Shown piece after piece: positions 15,643-20,964 of a stretch of 20,964 nt of DNA (position 1 is the first letter of the stretch; every line of letters starts with the position of its first letter). This DNA is from Bryobacterales bacterium (GTDB lineage: Bacteria; Cyanobacteriota; Vampirovibrionia; Obscuribacterales; Obscuribacteraceae): NCBI GenBank assembly GCA_903970295.1, contig CAJCHQ010000316.1:1-20964 (forward strand), in the 5' to 3' direction. The position numbers and the translations under genes are program-made. A model generated the notes under the pieces. The model was not told the DNA's origin. It did not search any database and saw only the letters and a program-made list of their open reading frames with translations.

Positions 15643-16590
15643 CTATTTGAGTGCCAGGGCTTTGGGGTTGAGAAACTCCGACCAGCGCAATTGTTTTTGC
15701 GGTGGCTTGTCTCCGGCGCAATACTTTTGACAAAGCTCGGCGACCGATTCGATGAACCACTGGAAATTGATCTCACCGACTGATTCGCGACCGGCGTCTG
15801 GTGCGGGATTGGTGAAATCGATGGCATAAGGAATGCCGTCTCTGATGGCAAACTCGGCTGTGTTCATGTCATAGCCAAGAGCTTCATTAAGAGTCAACGA
15901 GTCTTTGATCACGCGCTCGCGCAGTTCTTTGCCCAGGTAGTTTTCGTCGTCGAAGTATTGATTGCACAGATACGGTTTCGAAGGGTCATAAGGCATGATC
16001 CGCACTTCTTTGCGACCGATCGTATAGCAGCGCACATAGCGATCGAAGGTGATGAATTCTTGCAGCATCATGCAAGTCGTGCCCGACTCGTTGAAGCGCT
16101 GGAGCAGTTCTTCGCGCGAATGAATTTTGTAGACGTTTTTCCAGCCGCCACCGTCGTATGGCTTCATGATTGCTGGCAGCCCGACGTATTCGAGAATGCC
16201 ATCCCAATCCAGAGGATATTCCAAATTGCGCAAAGATTCGTCGCTGACATCTTCTTTGTAGCTTCGTTGCGGCAATAGCACGGTCTTTGGAATTGCTATG
16301 CCAAGACGCTCCACAAGAGCTGTGCCGAAATATTTGTCGTCAGCGGACCACCAGAATGGGTTGTTGATCACCACGGTGCCCGAGAGGGTGGCAGTTTTCA
16401 AAAAGGAGCGATAGAAGGGAATTTCATGCGAGATGCGGTCGATGATGACGCGATACTGGCACAACTCATCGGCTTTGAAGGCGCCGACTTTGAGCATTTC
16501 CGCCTTGAAATTGTAATCCGATTTGTTAACGTAATCGATAAACGCATCAGGGAACGAACGTTCGCGCCCCACCAGCAAAGCTACTTTCAT
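15643..16590 (-). CDS. RimK-like ATP-grasp ligase
   Basis: 315 residues from the ATG at 16588-16590 (MKVALLVGRERSFPD), preferred over an upstream in-frame start because the protein opens with a typical N-terminal beta strand. Residues 81-110 hold the pre-ATP-grasp region (DDKYFGTALVERLGIAIPKT), 138-151 the nucleotide-binding lysine and Gly-rich loop (LPAIMKPYDGGGWK), 176-200 the central strands (LQEFITFDRYVRCYTIGRKE), and 246-261 the Mg-ligand strand (EFAIRDGIPYAIDFTNP, with E246, D258 and N261). This is the RimK/glutathione-synthetase type ligase. It likely activates a carboxylate with ATP and couples it to an amine. Its place between an esterase and a second ligase suggests one step of a shared pathway. 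Confidence 0.88.
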   Translation of the reverse strand: MKVALLVGRERSFPDAFIDYVNKSDYNFKAEMLKVGAFKADELCQYRVIIDRISHEIPFYRSFLKTATLSGTVVINNPFWWSADDKYFGTALVERLGIAIPKTVLLPQRSYKEDVSDESLRNLEYPLDWDGILEYVGLPAIMKPYDGGGWKNVYKIHSREELLQRFNESGTTCMMLQEFITFDRYVRCYTIGRKEVRIMPYDPSKPYLCNQYFDDENYLGKELRERVIKDSLTLNEALGYDMNTAEFAIRDGIPYAIDFTNPAPDAGRESVGEINFQWFIESVAELCQKYCAGDKPPQKQLRWSEFLNPKALALK

Positions 16591-16729
16591 TGGTGATGAT
16601 CTCTGTGTATATAAGGTGCGTATCTGACTCCGTGCCAATCTTACTCCCAACGCCGCCTAAAATATGCTATTCATCGGCAAATCGACAAATACTAGAAAAT
16701 TTTTAGGAAACACAAGGCAGTGCACAGGC

Positions 16730-17458
16730 TTAGTCTTTGCTGTCGACGCCGCCGATGTAGTTAAGGATCATGTCCTGCCAGAATGGCCAATCGTGAGCGT
16801 TGCCGCCCCAAACCCGGAAGGCGTGCCAGATGCCGCGCTGCCACAGAACATCTGAGTACTGTTGGTTTTGTGGAAAACAGGGATCGTCTTGGCCGATGGC
16901 GATGATGATGTCCTGGCGTTTGATCTGTTCGAGTTTCTGATCGTCATTGAGGATGCGCACATACTCGATCGGGTTGCAACCGTGAATTTCGGCATCGTAG
17001 GCTCCGTTCACCCAGCGGGACACGTCTTGAAGACCACTCATGCTAATTGTTCTTTTGAACAATTCCGGATACCGCACGCCGATACTGATCGCGTGATAGC
17101 CGCCGAAACTGGCTCCAATTGACATCAGGTAATCGTTGCTATTTTTCGATTTGCTGAACGGCAAAACTTCTTGAACGATGTAGTCATGGAATTGCAAATG
17201 CCGGACGGCGCGGTCATGAGGGTGAGCACTTTTGTTGTACCAACTCTCAGAATCGACGCTGTCAACGCAGTAGAGTTGAACCCAGCCGTTTTCTAGATGC
17301 CGACCCAGAGCCTGAACCAGGCCCCGTGATTCCCAGTCGAAAAAGCGACCCATCGATGTCGGAAAGACTACGACCCTGGCGCCGGCGTGTCCGAATACAA
17401 GAAGCTCCATCTCGCGATTGAGCGCAGGGCTGTGCCACTTATGATATTCCCGCAACAT
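16730..17458 (-). CDS. Esterase-family alpha/beta hydrolase
   Basis: 242 residues from the ATG at 17456-17458, with a GGA-type site upstream. The nucleophile elbow is GASFGG (Ser117, residues 115-120), the acid probably Asp191 or Asp192 (GQDDPCF) and the base His222 (NAHDWPFW). The early HKWHSPALNREMELLVFGHAG segment resembles the esterase D / feruloyl esterase / mycolyltransferase group (PF00756-like). There is no signal peptide, so it acts in the cytoplasm. As first gene of the ligase block it may trim an ester or amide from the product, supply a substrate or act as a transferase. The 139-bp gap to the next gene may contain a secondary promoter. Confidence 0.87.
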   Translation of the reverse strand: MLREYHKWHSPALNREMELLVFGHAGARVVVFPTSMGRFFDWESRGLVQALGRHLENGWVQLYCVDSVDSESWYNKSAHPHDRAVRHLQFHDYIVQEVLPFSKSKNSNDYLMSIGASFGGYHAISIGVRYPELFKRTISMSGLQDVSRWVNGAYDAEIHGCNPIEYVRILNDDQKLEQIKRQDIIIAIGQDDPCFPQNQQYSDVLWQRGIWHAFRVWGGNAHDWPFWQDMILNYIGGVDSKD

Positions 17459-17725
17459 ATTTTTTATTCCATTTTAGTAATTGTCGCCGTGCCTAAAGGC
17501 GCTCAGATCTTAGCACAGTGGCTGTTGACGCCTGTGTCCGAGTGAGAATCCGGAGGCAGCATCTTGATCTCTCGGATTTGCACCGTATGCGGTGGCGCAT
17601 GTCAAGCTGGTGCGCTACAATCATATACTTTGGTAAGGCGCTCTTTGAAATTATGGGAGACTGCTCAGCAAAGGTGTGGAATAATTCCAGAGTTGGCAGA
17701 GTTTTGAGAGGCGCAGGGGATTCGT

Positions 17726-18127
17726 ATGAACACCAAAAAAATTCTTGTTGCATTGTCGATTTTCTTCGCAAGCGTTACCACGGTTAGGGCTGCTGACCTC
17801 GATCTGGATATTGATTTCAAGTATGTGTCAGGTAACGACCCCAAGGTCGAGATTGTCCGCAAAGAAGGCTCTATTCATAGTAAAGATATGGCCTACGACG
17901 ATCTAGTCAAGGTAAACGACATAGTCACTGACAGCAAAGTCATGTCAGATAAAGACTCCGATTTTCAAGTTGTCGATGGCAAGGGCACTTATGAATTGAC
18001 TGTTACTCAGAGCGGCTCGACGAAGCATTTCAAGTGGTCGCCCGGGCATGCTCCCAGAGAGATTAAGCCTCTGGTTCAATACATGGAAAATCGCGCCCAG
18101 AAGACCGTAGAAAAGGCGAATAAGTAA
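17726..18127 (+). CDS. Small secreted protein of unknown function
   Basis: 133 residues; the ATG at 17726 has AGGGG about 7 bases upstream. The N-terminus is a standard signal peptide (MNTKKILVALSIFFASVTTV, cut probably after RA at residue 22), leaving about 111 residues. The mature protein is charged and beta-rich (DLDLDIDFKYVSG, FQVVDGKGTYELTVTQSGS, HFKWSPG) with a helical Lys/Glu C-terminus. No family was recognised. It is divergent from the esterase gene across 267 bp and convergent with the LysM protein gene. Confidence 0.75.
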   Translation: MNTKKILVALSIFFASVTTVRAADLDLDIDFKYVSGNDPKVEIVRKEGSIHSKDMAYDDLVKVNDIVTDSKVMSDKDSDFQVVDGKGTYELTVTQSGSTKHFKWSPGHAPREIKPLVQYMENRAQKTVEKANK

Positions 18128-18556
18128 GCACGTAGCTGCTGACCGCCCAACTAGCAGGGAGTTTTTGAACGCCAAGTAGCCGGGTTTCGAACCTGGCTGT
18201 GGGAAAAGATTGTGGGTTTTTCCAACAGTCGTGACTTTCGTTGGCTCAGTTCGTTCGATTGCTCAACCGATATTCTTTGAGCTCCAGTCTGACAAAAGCA
18301 TTCCAGCTGGCATCAACTTGTCAGAAATTATCCTGACATTATCTCGTTCCCATGCACTTTTTTGGTCCCTCTGCGTCGGTAGTTCAAGTCCGAAGGTTTC
18401 CCGGGTTTTTCCTGGGTCGTTCTCAGGCTAGGTCCGGCCGCAATCGCATCATTATTCGATTAGCATAGGTGAAGTTGGTCCTGGCGGGCCGAAAGCAAAA
18501 GTTCTGCCGAAGAAGGCACGGCGGAGGAAGATGAGTCGCATCACTGCGGCTCATTT
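18128..18556. other. Gene-free region with hairpins between convergent genes
   Basis: About 430 bp with no supportable gene. It carries the hairpins described separately, a CCCGGG/CCTGGG stem with a TTTTT loop at 18400-18416, and several T-runs. It probably serves as transcription end for both flanking genes. The rest shows no recognisable element. Confidence 0.5.
18136..18223 (+). terminator. Stacked weak hairpins with T-runs after the secreted-protein gene
   Basis: CTGCT (18136-18140) can pair with AGCAG (18153-18157) just before TTTTT (18162-18166). A stronger stem AGCCGGG/CCTGGCT (18178-18184 with 18192-18198, one G-U) follows, then GGAAAA/TTTTCC (18202-18207 with 18218-18223). The first is in terminator-like position 8 bp past the stop, but no single element is a textbook intrinsic terminator. 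Confidence 0.35.
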
Positions 18557-20818
18557 TCATTGTGGGGCTATCGATTTTGGCAGAAAAATCGGTAGTTGCT
18601 GCAACGACGGCAGCATAAACTGATGCAAAGGCTTCAGCTGGAATGGCGATGTTGACGGCGATAGGGATGGTGGTGACTTCGGCATTAACCAGAGTGGTTG
18701 TCGAGCCGCCAGTTCGGTCTCGATTTTTTGCTGGCGCTCCGGCGGCAAGCTGTGCAGAATCGCCGCCATCATTGTTTTTGTCCGGTCGTTATCGCTGGAC
18801 GTGCCGAGGTCGGGTAGAGAAAAAAGCTGGCGCTCGCTTATGGCGATCTGTTCGTTGACGAACAGTTGATCGAAATCGGAGTCTGTCAGCATGCCAATTT
18901 TGTTTTCGTGGCTTTTCAATTCCAGTCGCTCAGCGGCCGAGACATTCTTGACGATGCAACCGTAGATGCCACGACTGGTTTCGTCGAACGGTTTGGTGCC
19001 TGCATTTGTGACAAAATTAGCATCAATGATTTGTTCCAGGCTGTCGGTAAAAGTCCCGGCTGGAAGCAACTGGGCTTCCTGTTCGTGCCTGAGGATATCC
19101 ATTGCCATGGCTGTTCGAGTGGCCGCCGTAGCTTTACCTAAAGCTTCATTCGAAAGTACGTCGGACTTTAGGGCATCGACAAGTTCAGGCGAATTTGCGC
19201 GCAACGATAACTCGTAGAGTTGGTGCACTGCCAGTGGTGCGTTGAGATCGTGGCGGTTTGCCTGGCCCCAATGGTTATCGGTAATGATCCGATTGTCATC
19301 TCCAACTTGCACGGCAATGCTATGCGGGGCAATCGTCTTTTTTTCAGGCGAACACCCGAATTCTTGCCAAAAGGGTTCGTCCATGGCGTCTACTCGGAGA
19401 ATGGCTACAGACTTCTTGTGACCGGCATTGAGCTGCCTGAGATCGTTTGCTAATTCAACTTCGTTACTGAATGTTTTGACCAATTTGGTTGTGCCGTTTT
19501 TGTCCCAATATGGATCGGTGTGTGCCAGTACGACCATGTCTTCGTGTTTGCCGGTGATGCTCCAGCTGACATTGACCAGGTCGTCGTCGGTCAAACCCGG
19601 CTCATGAAGAAGGAGCTCCTGGCTGGTTTTGACACCCTGAGAATCTGTTTTTGTTTCGACCAACCTCTCGCCCGTATCAGACCCGCCAGTCGGCTCTCGT
19701 TGCTCATAGACAGTTGAGTCTTCGAGCTTTCCCTTTTTTGCTTGATTGGCCTTGTTCTTTATGGCAAAGTGAATATTTACTGCCACCACTTGAAAGATTT
19801 CGCTGGCAAAGTCGCGGTGATTATCTGGTGTTGGGTTTTCCTTGGATTGATCGTGCGGAACTGGCATCAAATTTACTCTCACGCCCTCTGCCGAAACGTA
19901 AGTGCCGGTTGAGGCAATGTCGGTAATCAGACGCGCGGCGTCCGCGGGATACATGGCAAATGTGCGATTTTGCAGGCTGGCTTCAGCACACGTGTTGTGA
20001 TTACCCTGGTCTGTTCGTGACCTCGCCGCAAAAGAGATTATTTGTTGGGCGAGATGTGTGCGTGTAGAATCATTCAAAAGCGCGTTAGATTGAGGCTCGA
20101 GAAGCTTCGCTACGCGCTTGTATGTGTCGATTACTAGCTCGTCGGTTATACCCCAATCTTTGGCCCGATCTTCCAGAACAGCCATGTTGAATCTGAATGT
20201 CTCGAGCGCGTGTCGTCCTCTAATCGTGTCTGCTGCTAGTTTGTCCAGGTGATTTCTTTCCCGGGCTACATCCCCGTCTTTCATATACTCTAAAGGTCGA
20301 TTCTCTCCGGCGGGCGTGAACACATGTTGTGCCTTGCTTTCGTAGCCGATGTCATTAAAGTTGTCTTCGATCTTTGGACCGGTGTGATGTTCGAAGAGCT
20401 CGTTGGCATTAGCTGTGTGAGTAATCAGAATCGTTGACTTGTCGCTATTGTCGACAAGCACGTGCCCAGGGTAGAAAGTTTCGGTATCGCCGGATGGCTG
20501 AATCAACACCAAGCCACCATCAGCGGTGCGACCCGGCAGCATAATTTGACTGTCTTGCTTTAGTTTCGAGTTGGGTTTGAGATGATTGACGGCGTAAGTC
20601 TTGGCGATATAGTTTTTCAATTCGTCTGCAGAAGCAGACGGGCCGATTTGCCCTCTCGCTAGCTGGGGTATTGTCTCTCCCCGCTTTGTGTCATGCAATT
20701 CAGGTTGGATAATTGGCGCCGGCCAAAGCGAGTTAACCTGGCCGCTCTCTGCAGGAACGCCGCGCCAATTGCTCGAACTGCTTTCATCTGAGCTGTAAAT
20801 GTGCGAACTGTCTGCCAT
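18557..20818 (-). CDS. LysM-domain protein with predicted papain-like cysteine protease core
   Basis: 753 residues from the ATG at 20816-20818; no signal peptide or membrane segment. Residues about 43-95 look like a LysM domain (KRGETIPQLARG, YAVNHLKPNSKLKQDSQIMLPG with the typical N and final IxLPG). A helical region follows (about 180-265). Residues 271-290 (QGNHNTCAEASLQNRTFAMY) place a glutamine before Cys277, as in papain-like folds; His499 (PHSIAVQVGDD) and Asp514-Asn515 before WG (ITDNHWGQ) complete a Cys-His-Asn/Asp pattern. The insertion between Cys and His is long (about 220 residues). A polar helical region and a Pro/Ser-rich tail (about 713-753) close the protein. Protease or transamidase activity and peptidoglycan contact are inferred; large LysM proteins without export signals occur in Obscuribacterales-like genomes. 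Confidence 0.82.
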   Translation of the reverse strand: MADSSHIYSSDESSSSNWRGVPAESGQVNSLWPAPIIQPELHDTKRGETIPQLARGQIGPSASADELKNYIAKTYAVNHLKPNSKLKQDSQIMLPGRTADGGLVLIQPSGDTETFYPGHVLVDNSDKSTILITHTANANELFEHHTGPKIEDNFNDIGYESKAQHVFTPAGENRPLEYMKDGDVARERNHLDKLAADTIRGRHALETFRFNMAVLEDRAKDWGITDELVIDTYKRVAKLLEPQSNALLNDSTRTHLAQQIISFAARSRTDQGNHNTCAEASLQNRTFAMYPADAARLITDIASTGTYVSAEGVRVNLMPVPHDQSKENPTPDNHRDFASEIFQVVAVNIHFAIKNKANQAKKGKLEDSTVYEQREPTGGSDTGERLVETKTDSQGVKTSQELLLHEPGLTDDDLVNVSWSITGKHEDMVVLAHTDPYWDKNGTTKLVKTFSNEVELANDLRQLNAGHKKSVAILRVDAMDEPFWQEFGCSPEKKTIAPHSIAVQVGDDNRIITDNHWGQANRHDLNAPLAVHQLYELSLRANSPELVDALKSDVLSNEALGKATAATRTAMAMDILRHEQEAQLLPAGTFTDSLEQIIDANFVTNAGTKPFDETSRGIYGCIVKNVSAAERLELKSHENKIGMLTDSDFDQLFVNEQIAISERQLFSLPDLGTSSDNDRTKTMMAAILHSLPPERQQKIETELAARQPLWLMPKSPPSLSPSTSPFQLKPLHQFMLPSLQQLPIFLPKSIAPQ

Positions 20819-20858
20819 GTAGCCGGGGTGCCTGCCAACGCTGAGCCAAAGTGGTTCA

Positions 20859-20886
20859 ATTATGTAGAATCGCGAAGCCTGGTCAA
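20859..20886 (-). promoter_or_regulatory. Sigma70-type promoter of the LysM protein gene
   Basis: On the minus strand TTGACC (20881-20886) and CATAAT (20859-20864) are separated by 16 bp, each matching the -35 and -10 consensus at five of six positions. Transcription would start near 20852 and leave an untranslated leader of about 34 nt before the ATG at 20818. The leader shows only a weak ribosome site (GGCAGG rather far from the start). Confidence 0.6.
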
Positions 20887-20964
20887 TTGCAGGAACCGCC
20901 GAACTCTGCGTGAATTACGAGCGCCGGGATTAAATCTCCTGCCAGCTTTACTCTCATATATGTT

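Noticed and set aside
15633..15851. N-terminal extension of the permuted ATP-grasp gene by 73 codons
   Set aside because: It overlaps the end of the preceding ligase gene, is Ser/Pro-rich unlike the family, and the ATG at 15632 has its own ribosome site.
18178..18262. Possible tRNA on the minus strand from its T-arm-like hairpin
   Set aside because: No matching acceptor, D or anticodon arms exist within tRNA distance.
1..20964. CRISPR array, insertion sequence, integrase or phage module
   Set aside because: No regularly spaced repeats, transposase, integrase or structural-protein motifs were seen; the only tandem repeat is the 4 x 12 bp array.

Overview
The window (about 50% GC by eye, densely coded, mostly short intergenic gaps) looks like chromosome from an uncultured, non-phage bacterium. 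It holds several Clp_N-only proteins without ATPase, an HTTM membrane protein, a LysM protein carrying a papain-like core, and cyanobacterial-style ATP-grasp enzymes. That mix recalls the non-photosynthetic cyanobacterial relatives (Obscuribacterales/Melainabacteria), but this is an impression from gene content and there is no rRNA or marker gene to confirm it. No insertion sequence, integrase, CRISPR array or phage structural gene was seen.

Left part (1-7237): the 3' end of a UDP-glucuronate decarboxylase gene; a minus-strand MocR-type regulator whose aminotransferase-like domain has lost the PLP lysine; then a plus-strand run with a PAP2 phosphatase, a Tat-exported GH30 glycosidase, a small (p)ppGpp-hydrolase-like HD protein, a micro-ORF made of four 12-bp repeats, an anchored protein of unknown function, an HTTM membrane protein (the last two overlap by 4 bp), and a secreted Ser/Asn/Gly-rich protein. 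The sugar-nucleotide, lipid-phosphatase, glycosidase and membrane genes suggest envelope or glycan work, but they are not an evident single pathway.

Middle part (7344-13000): four minus-strand tRNA genes (Met/Ile-CAU, Arg-UCU, Lys-UUU, Gly-UCC), several with unusual stems; a gene-free stretch with hairpins; a TPR protein; and a decayed family of Clp_N-domain genes: one intact four-repeat copy, a 58-bp remnant directly downstream of it, and a frameshifted copy 1.5 kb away. A serine beta-lactamase-like hydrolase lies in opposite orientation between them.

Right part (13056-17458): the most interesting block, four minus-strand genes in the order esterase, RimK-like ATP-grasp, circularly permuted ATP-grasp, GCS2 carboxylate-amine ligase. 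Three different amide-bond-forming enzymes plus a hydrolase in one likely operon point to synthesis of a small peptide-like metabolite that cannot be named from sequence.

Far right (17726-20964): a small secreted protein, a 430-bp gene-free region with several hairpins between convergent genes, and a 753-residue LysM protein with a predicted Cys-His-Asp/Asn protease-like core, preceded by a good sigma70-type promoter.
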